A DNA stretch of 38,711 nt, from positions 1-38,711 of the forward strand of contig NZ_LYXE01000120.1 of the NCBI RefSeq assembly GCF_002532075.1, written 5' to 3'. Numbering within the stretch: the first letter of the stretch is position 1; each line of letters starts with the position of its first letter. The stretch is from Candidatus Chloroploca asiatica (GTDB lineage: Bacteria > Chloroflexota > Chloroflexia > Chloroflexales > Chloroflexaceae). Below the pieces are notes generated by a model. It saw only the letters and a program-made list of their open reading frames with translations. It was not told where the DNA came from and made no database searches. The position numbers were made by a program, and so were the translations under genes. Positions 1-7,162 of this stretch are shown one piece after another.

Positions 1-83
1 AGCAAGCAGGAAAAGACGATTACGTCGCCATCAGCCCCTGCGCGAAGCGCTTCGTTCAACATGAATTAGACGGCGATCTTGCC

Positions 84-405
84 ACCTACACCCCAATGAT
101 ACGTGCTCCACGGCGCTTTTGCGACCTATGAGCCGCTATTCCTCTACTACGCGGCGATAGTGCCACCTACACCCCGATTGTACATGCCACACGGCGATCA
201 TGCAACCTATACCCGCTGTCCTCGCGCTACGTTGCGGTATTACCACCTACACCCCAATGATCCATGCTACGCGGCAATGTTACCACCTATACCCCAATGA
301 TCCGTGCTACGCGGCGATCGTACAACCTATGACCCGCCATTCCTGTACTACACAGCGCTATTGCCATCTATTTCTATCATATCCGCGCTATGCGGCGATG
401 ATGTC
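84..405. repeat. Degenerate 40-bp tandem repeat, about 8 copies
   Basis: The motif ACCTAYACCCC followed by AATGAT, RTGCTACGCGGCGAT and TRCC recurs with starts at 84, 124, 165, 205, 245, 285, 325 and 366, a period of 40-41 bp. The copies at 245 and 285 are nearly identical and the outer ones are diverged. All frames through it give low-complexity, composition-driven peptides, so it is not read as coding. Positions 1-83 and 406-519 hold only faint further copies and no gene that can be supported. Confidence 0.8.
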
Positions 406-519
406 ATCTCGGTCACGTCTGCGTACGCTACGTCTAAGCGTTCTCCTGATATTTCTGCCGTATCTTTTATGCCATTCAGACGGTAGAGATCATGACAACT
501 TCTTGAATACTGAAAGTCA

Positions 520-1422
520 ATGGGCATGTCCGAATCACCCCATCCCCCCAAACTCCTTGATCAGGTGCGGGCTGCATTGCGTCGCAAACACTATGCGCTG
601 CGGACTGAAGAAGCCTATGTTGGATGGATTCGTCGCTTCATCCTCTTTCATGGGACGCGCCATCCCCGTGAGCTTGGAGCCACTGAAGTGAGCGCGTTTC
701 TTACCCATCTTGCCGTGGAACGTGAGGTCGCGGCTTCGACCCAGAACCAGGCCCTGAGTGCGCTGCTCTTTCTCTATCGCGAGGTGCTGCTGCAACCGTT
801 GCGCGAAGATCTGACGATCACCTATGCGAAACGCCCCACGTATCTGCCTACTGTGCTGAGTCGCGAGGAGGCGCGGGCGGTGCTTGCGGCACTGTCTGGT
901 ACGCACCACCTGATGGCAAGCCTCCTGTATGGCAGCGGGCTACGCTTACTTGAGTGTCTCCGTTTACGTGTCAAAGATCTGGACTTCGCTCAGCGCCAGT
1001 TGATCGTGCGCCAAGGCAAAGGAGCCAAAGATCGCGCGACGTTGCTGCCGGATCAACTCCATGCAGCCTTGCGAACGCACATCGCTCACGTCCAGAGCAT
1101 CCATCAACGCGATCTGCGCGAAGGCTTTGGTGAAGTCGAGTTGCCCTTTGCACTTGAGCGCAAGTTGCCCAATGCAGCACGCGAACTCGGCTGGCAGTAT
1201 CTCTTTCCGGCCTCCCAACGATCAACCGATCCACGCTCGGGTCGGTATCGGTATGAGCGTTCTGGATCGACGGTTTTCTCGCGCTGTGTGTCGATGATTG
1301 CCGATCGGCAGGGCGTCCTTCTGTCCGGCTTGGGCGCATCGGGATCGCTGGGGACTGATCGCGTTACAGCCGCCCAACGATTAGCGTTCACCCGCACGCA
1401 AGAGCAGGTACGACCATGCTAA
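520..1422 (+). pseudogene. intI: Integron integrase (IntI-type tyrosine recombinase), C-terminally truncated
   Basis: The open frame of 300 codons matches the tyrosine recombinase layout. It has an N-terminal SAM-like core-binding domain (residues about 10-95, with LRTEEAYVGWIRRFILFH), box I GSGLRLLE with Arg142, and the beta-hairpin lysine in GKGAKDR (Lys168). Residues 202-231 contain the insertion typical of integron integrases (EVELPFALERKLPNAA, then WQYLFPA), which separates IntI from XerC/D. Recognisable homology stops near residue 244. For about 45 nt it continues in another frame (1250-1294, LDRRFSRAVCR) and then meets a stop. The HxLRH...HxxxxTxxYTH segment with the catalytic His, Arg and Tyr is absent from all frames. 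The tail of the open frame runs into an attC-like palindrome at 1372. A frameshift plus loss of the 3 prime end is inferred, so the enzyme should be inactive. Confidence 0.8.
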
Positions 1423-1500
1423 AGCGGAACAAGTAGCATGTCGCGCCGAGTTGCAAACATGGCACGGCAGAGCGTGTCGTGGTGCAACACGGTGTTGGGC
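1372..1500 (-). other. attC-like recombination site A (integron cassette end)
   Basis: A 129-bp imperfect palindrome is bounded by GCCCAAC (1372-1378) and its exact complement GTTGGGC (1494-1500), matching the attC R-box consensus RYYYAAC/GTTRRRY. Inside the R boxes lie unpaired spacers of 5-7 nt. Next come L-box-like arms, GTTCACC on the left and GTTGCACC read from the right, which pair except for one extra base. CACGC then pairs on both sides, and an inner hairpin CATGCTA/TAGCATG occupies 1414-1440. R box, spacer, L box with one extrahelical base and terminal hairpin is the attC architecture. On the minus strand it begins 28 nt after the nucleotidyltransferase stop, where a cassette attC is expected. 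Confidence 0.7.
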
Positions 1501-1528
1501 TAGAGCGAAACAAGAGAGAGAAGTTGTT

Positions 1529-1978
1529 CTATGGCAACTGGCTCAAATCATTCAAGTCTTTTAAGCGGCCACTTGCTTGCTTGTTTGCTTTCAAGTCTTC
1601 CAAGCTGATGATGTTCACGGCTATGCCATCAATCACGTCTTGGACTCGTCGTGCAAAACAGTCGGCAAACGTCACGCCTGACAAGGTTGTAAACAGGTCA
1701 ATACGCATTGGTGGCACGCCCATTTGCACGATGTTGTCATCCTGCAGGAATACGTCAGGAGTTGTACCGCTGCTCCCGAACCCAAACGCATCAAGCACGG
1801 CAACCATACGGGCAGCATTGTTTGGATCAACCGCAAGCCAGAAGTCAATATCGCCAGTTGCGCGTGGGTAACCGTAATAGGCTACAGCATAGCCACCCAC
1901 CAGCAGATACTCAACCTCGTTGTCGTTGAGTAATTGTAAGAACTCTTTGAAGTCGGGTGGTAGTTGCAGTGTAACCAT
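1529..1978 (-). CDS. Nucleotidyltransferase-fold protein (AbiEii/MNT-like), toxin-antitoxin candidate
   Basis: This is a 149-aa protein of the DNA polymerase beta nucleotidyltransferase superfamily. Residues 28-46 read GGYAVAYYGYPRATGDIDF, the GG...DxD signature with metal-binding Asp43 and Asp45. A third acidic position lies in MRIDLF further on, and the C-terminus SLEDLKANKQASGRLKDLNDL is typical of small stand-alone members that act on tRNA or on partner proteins. The ATG at 1978 is chosen because homology begins just after it (VTLQLPPDFKEFL). It overlaps the end of the preceding gene by 68 nt, so the two are probably translationally coupled. Both lie within a putative integron cassette, where toxin-antitoxin genes are common. 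Substrate and toxicity cannot be told from sequence. Confidence 0.8.
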   Translation of the reverse strand: MVTLQLPPDFKEFLQLLNDNEVEYLLVGGYAVAYYGYPRATGDIDFWLAVDPNNAARMVAVLDAFGFGSSGTTPDVFLQDDNIVQMGVPPMRIDLFTTLSGVTFADCFARRVQDVIDGIAVNIISLEDLKANKQASGRLKDLNDLSQLP

Positions 1979-2126
1979 ACATGGTTTGTCGCATAAATTC
2001 CAAAGCAGCAAGCCGTTCACGCGCAGATTTCGTGAGCCAAAACTGAGTATCGTCGGGCGCATCAGCTCGTGAGGTAATTGTAAACGCCGAACGATCCATC
2101 CGATAGGGTTGTTGCGTATCAGCCAT
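1911..2126 (-). CDS. Small helical partner protein of the nucleotidyltransferase
   Basis: This 71-aa protein (MADTQQPYRMDRSAF..., then WLTKSARERLAALEFMRQTMYGY...RLQRVLTI) matches a family of short proteins usually encoded just upstream of DUF6036/AbiEii-like nucleotidyltransferases, with the pattern YWLxxxPxERLxxxExxRxxxYGY. The start at 2126 is supported by a strong Shine-Dalgarno, GGAGG seven bases before ATG. The last 68 nt overlap the nucleotidyltransferase in another frame. By analogy with two-gene toxin-antitoxin units it may be the antitoxin or a regulatory partner; this is inferred from position and family only. Confidence 0.72.
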   Translation of the reverse strand: MADTQQPYRMDRSAFTITSRADAPDDTQFWLTKSARERLAALEFMRQTMYGYTATTTRLQRVLTITQRQRG

Positions 2127-2213
2127 ACCTCTGCCTCCTGGATTGGAGGTATTGTAGCATACGAAAGCACCGTTGCGGCTAGGATTGCCCAGGTAGGATA
2201 AGAACGTAGCTCC

Positions 2214-2337
2214 GCCCAACGTCAGCATCACCGGCTCGCCCCAGAGGACAAACGTGGCCGACGCCACGGGCCGCTACCTGTACATGAGACGTAGGATCGA
2301 ACCTGTGGGGCGAGTCCGTGTGGACGCGATGTTGGGC
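2214..2337 (-). other. attC-like recombination site B
   Basis: A 124-bp imperfect palindrome is bounded by GCCCAAC (2214-2220) and GTTGGGC (2331-2337), the same R-box pair as site A. The arms pair over CACCGG-CTCGCCCCAGAGG on the left against CACACGGACTCGCCCCACAGG read from the right, and the single-base bulges fall on the same side as in site A. Sites A and B therefore share orientation and bracket a cassette of about 840 bp holding the two genes between them. No gene is visible from 2338 to 2500. Confidence 0.68.
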
Positions 2338-2500
2338 GACTGGCGGCGGGGTTGGTGCTGCTTGTGGTAGCTGCGGGCGGCGTGATTGCCGCAAAAGAAC
2401 ACAAAGAACGCAAAGTGTGGATGAAACGTCACGGCATGGGTGCGATGCTCCCAGGCTTGCCTGTTACGCCACATGTGAACACGTACGGTAGCAGGCCAGC

Positions 2501-2561
2501 CTGGGAGCGAGGGCGTCCCGCCCTCGAAATGCCTTCGAGGGCGGGACGCCCTCGCGCCCAG
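2501..2561. terminator. Large hairpin after the last gene of the eCIS run
   Basis: Inverted repeat with 28-bp arms (2501-2528 and 2534-2561) and a single mismatch, loop ATGCC. It lies 16 nt after the stop codon of the 570-aa membrane protein on the minus strand. There is no T-tract on either side, so it is not a classical intrinsic terminator. It could still stop or process the transcript, and it resembles the hairpins inside the operon. Confidence 0.5.
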
Positions 2562-2577
2562 GAAGTTATGCATCACC

Positions 2578-4290
2578 CTACCGCTGCCGTACCGGTGTGT
2601 TCCAGCTTCCCACGACCCCGATGGCCGAGCGCGCTGCTTCGGCGCCGAGGCCCCATACGACGAGGGCGAGGTAGTCAACGACGGCGTTGCTGCCAAAGGT
2701 TGGGTTGTTGGTGTAGAGCTGCACGAAGCCGGTCAGACTCAGCAGGATGAGCACGGTGGCGGTGACGATGACTTTGAAGGTGACGAGCCGCATGTGTGGG
2801 CCTAGCAACTTCCAGCGCAGTCCTTCGAGCCACGTTGCCAGATCCTCGTTTGCCTTTGCCCAGAACATGCGCCAGCGTGAGGCTTGGGATGATTTGCTGT
2901 CAGGTGTTGGCGCCGTTACCTCACTTTGCAAGAGGTTTGTGAGATATGCGGTGTATGTAGCTGTCTCGGTTGCCGCCACTGGGCCTTGGAGTCTCGCCTG
3001 CGCTGCTTTGTTGGCTTGGGCGTTGCTTTGCTGACGAGGGGTTTGTTGTGCGAGCTTCTGCTTGGTTGCCGCAATTGCTTCTACTGTGCGCCTTGCTTCA
3101 TCGGGTTGGCGCAACGGGTCGATCTGCTTTAAGCTCGCTTGCTCATGTTGCATAGCTTTAACCAGGGTTTGAGCCTCTGGCTGCGTCTGTGCGATCTCCT
3201 GGGCCTCGGCGATGCTCGCTTCGACGGCGATGTAGTCACGGATTGCCTGGGTCGCCCGCTCGAGCGTCATCCGTTGCGCTGGTTCCTGGCGTGCTGAATC
3301 AGGTATTTCTGTGACGCTTGCGAGATAGTCGTTCTGCTCGGTACGACCAGGTGGAAGGCGCAGGTTTAGTTTTTCCTTCTCGTTGACATAGCGTGTCCAG
3401 CTATCCTGGTTATAGTCGGCCAGAAGTCTGTACGCTGCCTGGATGGCTTGTTCAGCCTCATCAGGCTTGTGATTGTCCAGTTGTTGTTGGGCCATCGCAA
3501 CCTGAGCTGCAAGCGCCCGATTCTCTTTCAAGAGTTCAAGGCCCTCGCGCATGCTCCGCTCGCGGATTTCGTGATGGAGGCGATCTAACCGTGCGCCGAC
3601 TTCGTCGAGCCGGAAGGCGCCACTGCGGTACTGGGTCACTGTGAGGCCGATGACCACTGCGAGGGTGAGCACGATCAGTGGCCAGGCGGCACCATCTTTG
3701 ACGCGAATGGTGAGAGGGAGAAAGGTTTCGCCATTGGCATAGATGAAGTGGATCTTGCCGGTATATTCGCCGCTTTCGATGCTGGTGAGATCAAGAGTGA
3801 TAGGGATGGTGATCAGACTTCCTGCGGTCAGGGTGGGAGGTAGGCCTTGGTGCAATGTGATCTGCTGGTGTCCGAGCACGCGATGGTTGTCCGGGCGAGG
3901 CAGATCGAGGATGATAGCCTGTAGATTGGTAATGGTGCTGCTTGCCCGTACCAGCACCAGCCGTGTCTCGGTTGTTGGTCTGGTTGCATCAATGGTCAGG
4001 GACTCGGGTAGCAGAGTAAGCGACTGATCAGAGGGCGGCGTCGCCTGCACCCTCGTCACTAGAACGGCCTGGGCTGTCTGCATGGCTTGAAGGGTCGGCA
4101 AGAGGGGGATTATCTCGGGTGCGGGTGTGCTGGTGGATGGCAGCGTCTCGGTAGTGGATGTCGTCACCGCGTCTTCAGGCCGGGTTTCGTCCTGGGCCGT
4201 TACCTGCAAGGGAGCCAGTAATAAGCAAAACAGGCCAGCTACCACCACGGCTCTTATGAACAAGTCGACACGCACAGTTCTGGAAAGCAT
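2578..4290 (-). CDS. Membrane protein with signal peptide, coiled coil and C-terminal TM pair, eCIS-linked
   Basis: This 570-aa protein is not matched to a named family. From the N-terminus it has a signal peptide (hydrophobic core about residues 9-28, ending before VTAQDETRPE) and a Thr/Ser/Pro-rich linker. A beta-rich external domain follows (about 90-200, LTLLPESLTIDATRP...TIPITLDL), then a TM helix near 203-220. A long charged helical and coiled-coil region (about 225-495) leads to hydrophobic segments near 503-525 and 535-552. The coiled coil is predicted to be cytoplasmic. The ATG at 4290 is preferred, with AAAGG eight bases upstream; an in-frame GTG at 4299 is possible. It is last in the eCIS gene run, 316 nt after the nuclease-like cargo. 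A role as docking, anchoring or trigger protein at the cell envelope is an inference from topology. Confidence 0.7.
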   Translation of the reverse strand: MLSRTVRVDLFIRAVVVAGLFCLLLAPLQVTAQDETRPEDAVTTSTTETLPSTSTPAPEIIPLLPTLQAMQTAQAVLVTRVQATPPSDQSLTLLPESLTIDATRPTTETRLVLVRASSTITNLQAIILDLPRPDNHRVLGHQQITLHQGLPPTLTAGSLITIPITLDLTSIESGEYTGKIHFIYANGETFLPLTIRVKDGAAWPLIVLTLAVVIGLTVTQYRSGAFRLDEVGARLDRLHHEIRERSMREGLELLKENRALAAQVAMAQQQLDNHKPDEAEQAIQAAYRLLADYNQDSWTRYVNEKEKLNLRLPPGRTEQNDYLASVTEIPDSARQEPAQRMTLERATQAIRDYIAVEASIAEAQEIAQTQPEAQTLVKAMQHEQASLKQIDPLRQPDEARRTVEAIAATKQKLAQQTPRQQSNAQANKAAQARLQGPVAATETATYTAYLTNLLQSEVTAPTPDSKSSQASRWRMFWAKANEDLATWLEGLRWKLLGPHMRLVTFKVIVTATVLILLSLTGFVQLYTNNPTFGSNAVVDYLALVVWGLGAEAARSAIGVVGSWNTPVRQR

Positions 4291-4387
4291 AGCCTCCACC
4301 TTTCGGAGTCAAGCAAAAGATGCGCTCTCCTTACTCTATCACAGCCCTTCTACCATATCATTACGTCGCTTTCCAGGATTGTCCCAG

Positions 4388-4469
4388 GCCCACGGGAGGG
4401 CGCAGCAGCGATGGCGTGGGCGGTCACCATGAACCGTTGCATGCCCACGGGAGGGCGCAGCAGCGATGG
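4388..4469. repeat. 27-bp perfect direct repeat in the 316-bp gap
   Basis: Two identical 27-bp copies (4388-4414 and 4443-4469) begin with GCCCACGGGAGGGCGCAGC. The core GGGCGCAGCAGCGATGG recurs at about 37994-38010, and GGGCGCAGCAG recurs at 38313 at the other end of the gene cluster. The rest of the gap (4470-4606) resembles dispersed intergenic repeat (TCTTCCATGC...GGAATGACATGG) with no gene visible. Confidence 0.7.
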
Positions 4470-4606
4470 GGTCTTCCATGCGCCGCAGTGAAGATTCCTC
4501 ACTACGTTTGGAATGACATGGCTGGCGTTGGCCCCCCGCCGCGCCCGCCGTGTCACCCCGCTGCGCCCTCCCTGTCAACCCACATGCCCCATCACAGCAA
4601 GCCGCT

Positions 4607-7054
4607 TTATTGTTCCGTCTGGGTGCTGGTGATGGCGCCGAGTATGCCGGGGGGTATGGCGTCGATGGGGATTTGGCGTGGTTGCGGGATTTGGTTGAGG
4701 GGGATGCCGAAGCTGGCATCAATGGCGTTGGCTTGGTGCATGTTGGTGCCTGCGAAGGCGTTGGGATCGTTGAAGGGGACTTCCCAGGCGCGTACTGGGG
4801 TGCCGTTGGTGTTGGTTTCGATGAAGTAGATGTATTCGGGGACGGGGGTGCCGTCGGCGGTGACCGGGGGTTGGTCACGGTAGACGTTGACCTGGCGGTA
4901 TTGGGTGCCGCCACCTGGATTTTCGCTGAGCATGCGCTGGGTCAGGCGCATGCGGCCACTTAAGGTGCCCCATTGGGGCGGTTCGGGGGTGAAGTTGCGC
5001 GGGTCGAGGTTTGAGTCGCCGATGTCGATGGTGCGCCGGGTGGTGTCGCGATGATCGACCTGGTGCCCGCGGATCATGCGGCGATTGCTGCCGTCGGGCA
5101 TGGTTACGGCAAAATCGTCGGTGGACATGGGGAAGTCGCGGCGGGTGCTGCGTGGTGCGCCGGGGAAGGGGTCGTTGGCGGCCATGCCTGCGTAGCCTGT
5201 GGCTGACGATTGCTGGGTTGAACGTGAGCCAACGAGTCGCAATGCGCCAGGTGCTGCCCCTTCTGGGCCGTATAAGAAGTTGAAATTCGCATTGGGATTG
5301 GCATTTGTTTGTTGCCCGTACCAGGCGAGTTCAAACTGTTGCTGTGGGCCATAGGTGCGTACAGGCACCCATTGATCGGTTCCCCCTGAGCGTAGACGTG
5401 TCCAGGCATACCCGGCGACCCCAGGATCTTCGGCGAAGGCAGGTAGTTGTTCGCGGGGGAGGTTGTGGAAGCCTGATCCAGCCCCGCGTACTGGGGCGAT
5501 GGGTGAGTAGGGGCCGGCAAGCATCCAGGATGGCGTGACGGGTTGTCTGCCTGAGCGGTAGAGGCCGTGCATTGGCACGACGCTAAAGCCGGCACCTAGG
5601 GCGCCGCCCCAGACAAAGCCGCCTGAGATGCCAGCGCTGTATTGATCGCCGGTGATGTCGCCGCGCAGATAGGCAGGCAGGTTTTCGAGGGCCGCCCCGC
5701 CAGCGCCAGAGGGAGCGCCAATGATGCCGCCGGTGATTGCCTGTGAGGCGAGGCGTCCGCCGGTGGTTTGCACAAAGCCGGGGCCAAGGCGCGTTGCGAG
5801 TTGCCCGGTCACACCGGCGCTGACGACGGGGGCGGCGAACGCGCCAATGCCGCCGGTTAGGCCCTGGATCGAGCCAGCGTAGGCCCCGCTGGCGAAACGG
5901 TCGCCGACCGAGCGATCGGCCTGCGCGCCGGGCAGGGCAACTTCGAGCCCGCCACGCACGACTGCGCCGGTGCCGGTTGCTGCGCCAAGCGAGAGCAGCG
6001 TTGCGCCGGTGCCGGTTATGCCGGCGGTGCCCAGGGCAGCGAAGGCGGCGGGGGCGGCAAGCGCACCGGCCATGCCGGCCACCATGCCAAACGACACATT
6101 GCGTACCACCTCGAGCCGCCGAACGGTGACTTCCGCCCCGCCGATGGTGCCATTGATGTAGTGATGCCATGCGGCTTCGGCCTCGCCCAGTTCACGACCC
6201 AACTCAACAACCTGTTGTTGGAACTGATGCAAGCGCTGCGCATTGGCAAGCGGATCGCCGGTGAATTCGAGTGCATCGAGCGCTTGCTTGACCGCCTCGG
6301 CGCGGGCCTTGGGGAGGATGAAGCGCATCTGGCTCGGCACGTCGACATCGCCCATCCAGTCACTGATGCCGCGTACGACGCTATTGGTGTTGTTGACGTG
6401 ATCGTTGCGCGTTTCGAGATAGATCTGGAGCATGCTCGCGATGCGGTCGGCCTCGCGGGAGGTGACGCGCCGCAAGCCGCTGAGCATTGCGTTGAATTGT
6501 CCTGCGGTGACGGCGACGGTACGGCCTTCGATGGGGAACTGGTAGACCAGGCCGTCGTCTTCGACTTCGGTGGGGATGCCGTTGGTACGCATGATCGCAC
6601 CAGACTCCAGGCCTTTGCTGATGGCTTGCTGGGTTGCGGTGGTGATCCGGCCCTCAACGAGGCGCAGCGTGCGCCCTGGCTGCAACACCTCGCTGGAGAA
6701 GATGCCGTTCTCTTCGCCGAGCCGCAGCGCTTGCTCGGGCGTGCCATAGATATAGGTAGCAATCTCTTCGAGGCGCGCACCGGGCGCGGTCACGCTCGCA
6801 TAGATCTGGCGGCTCTCATTATCGAGGCCAAAGATCACTGGCGGACCCTGGGGGCGCTGCGCTAGAGCCTGGGCCGCTGTGTCTGGCTGTGCCGTGGCAA
6901 CGGGCTCGCGCTGGACAAGCTGTTGCGGGGCGGGCGAGAGAAAGAGCGGCATGCCCGCAGAGGTGCCGCCGGTTGAGGGGGGAGCGTTGGTTGACTCCGA
7001 TGTACCTGTTTTTGTTGTCGTTTTTGTTCGGGTCGCTGTTTCCATCGCTATCAT
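4607..7054 (-). CDS. Putative eCIS cargo/effector with C-terminal nuclease-like domain
   Basis: An 815-aa multidomain protein. Residues 1-33 are Thr/Ser-rich and disordered. GMPLFLSPAPQQLVQRE (34-50) matches the leader of the neighbouring DUF4157 protein. Residues about 84-133 look like a LysM-type fold (LEEIATYIYGTPEQALRLGEENG, then LQPGRTLRL). Residues 140-310 are helical, and 318-490 are Gly/Ala-rich and hydrophobic, with glycine-zipper character. The C-terminus has RGHQVDH at 662-668, a conserved Asn in NFTPEPPQW (687) and VTADGTPVPEYIYFIETN. This layout fits DNA/RNA non-specific endonucleases of the His-Me finger type. Delivery by the adjacent eCIS and nuclease toxicity are inferred; no immunity gene is apparent next to it. 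The ATG at 7054 has no clear Shine-Dalgarno; an in-frame ATG lies three codons later. Confidence 0.75.
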   Translation of the reverse strand: MIAMETATRTKTTTKTGTSESTNAPPSTGGTSAGMPLFLSPAPQQLVQREPVATAQPDTAAQALAQRPQGPPVIFGLDNESRQIYASVTAPGARLEEIATYIYGTPEQALRLGEENGIFSSEVLQPGRTLRLVEGRITTATQQAISKGLESGAIMRTNGIPTEVEDDGLVYQFPIEGRTVAVTAGQFNAMLSGLRRVTSREADRIASMLQIYLETRNDHVNNTNSVVRGISDWMGDVDVPSQMRFILPKARAEAVKQALDALEFTGDPLANAQRLHQFQQQVVELGRELGEAEAAWHHYINGTIGGAEVTVRRLEVVRNVSFGMVAGMAGALAAPAAFAALGTAGITGTGATLLSLGAATGTGAVVRGGLEVALPGAQADRSVGDRFASGAYAGSIQGLTGGIGAFAAPVVSAGVTGQLATRLGPGFVQTTGGRLASQAITGGIIGAPSGAGGAALENLPAYLRGDITGDQYSAGISGGFVWGGALGAGFSVVPMHGLYRSGRQPVTPSWMLAGPYSPIAPVRGAGSGFHNLPREQLPAFAEDPGVAGYAWTRLRSGGTDQWVPVRTYGPQQQFELAWYGQQTNANPNANFNFLYGPEGAAPGALRLVGSRSTQQSSATGYAGMAANDPFPGAPRSTRRDFPMSTDDFAVTMPDGSNRRMIRGHQVDHRDTTRRTIDIGDSNLDPRNFTPEPPQWGTLSGRMRLTQRMLSENPGGGTQYRQVNVYRDQPPVTADGTPVPEYIYFIETNTNGTPVRAWEVPFNDPNAFAGTNMHQANAIDASFGIPLNQIPQPRQIPIDAIPPGILGAITSTQTEQ

Positions 7055-7057
7055 ACC

Positions 7058-7092
7058 ATTTCAGATTTCAGATTTCAGATTTCAGATTTTAG
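7058..7092. repeat. Heptanucleotide tandem repeat in the 5 prime leader of the effector gene
   Basis: Four perfect copies of ATTTCAG (minus strand CTGAAAT) at 7058, 7065, 7072 and 7079 plus a fifth imperfect copy (ATTTTAG) fill the leader directly before the start codon at 7054. The repeat sits where the ribosome binding site would normally be, so a change of copy number would move or alter the translation initiation region. Confidence 0.8.
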
Positions 7093-7162
7093 ATTGCCAT
7101 GCATGGCGTTCTCATGCGCTTTGGCAGGACGACCTATGGGGGTTGCTCAATTCCAATTGGTG

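Noticed and set aside
103-691. Short plus-strand open frames across the left-end tandem repeat
   Set aside because: They follow the 40-bp repeat in several frames, have repeat-driven composition and no start signals.
1061-1297. Separate 78-codon gene inside the integrase
   Set aside because: Its last 15 codons are the frameshifted continuation of the integrase and the rest is an out-of-frame shadow.
2352-2750. Plus-strand open frame of 132 codons
   Set aside because: It runs through a hairpin and then opposite the real minus-strand membrane protein gene; no protein-like features.
6161-6865. Long plus-strand open frame opposite the 815-aa cargo gene
   Set aside because: Antisense shadow of a GC-rich gene; the sense frame has clear domains and this one none.
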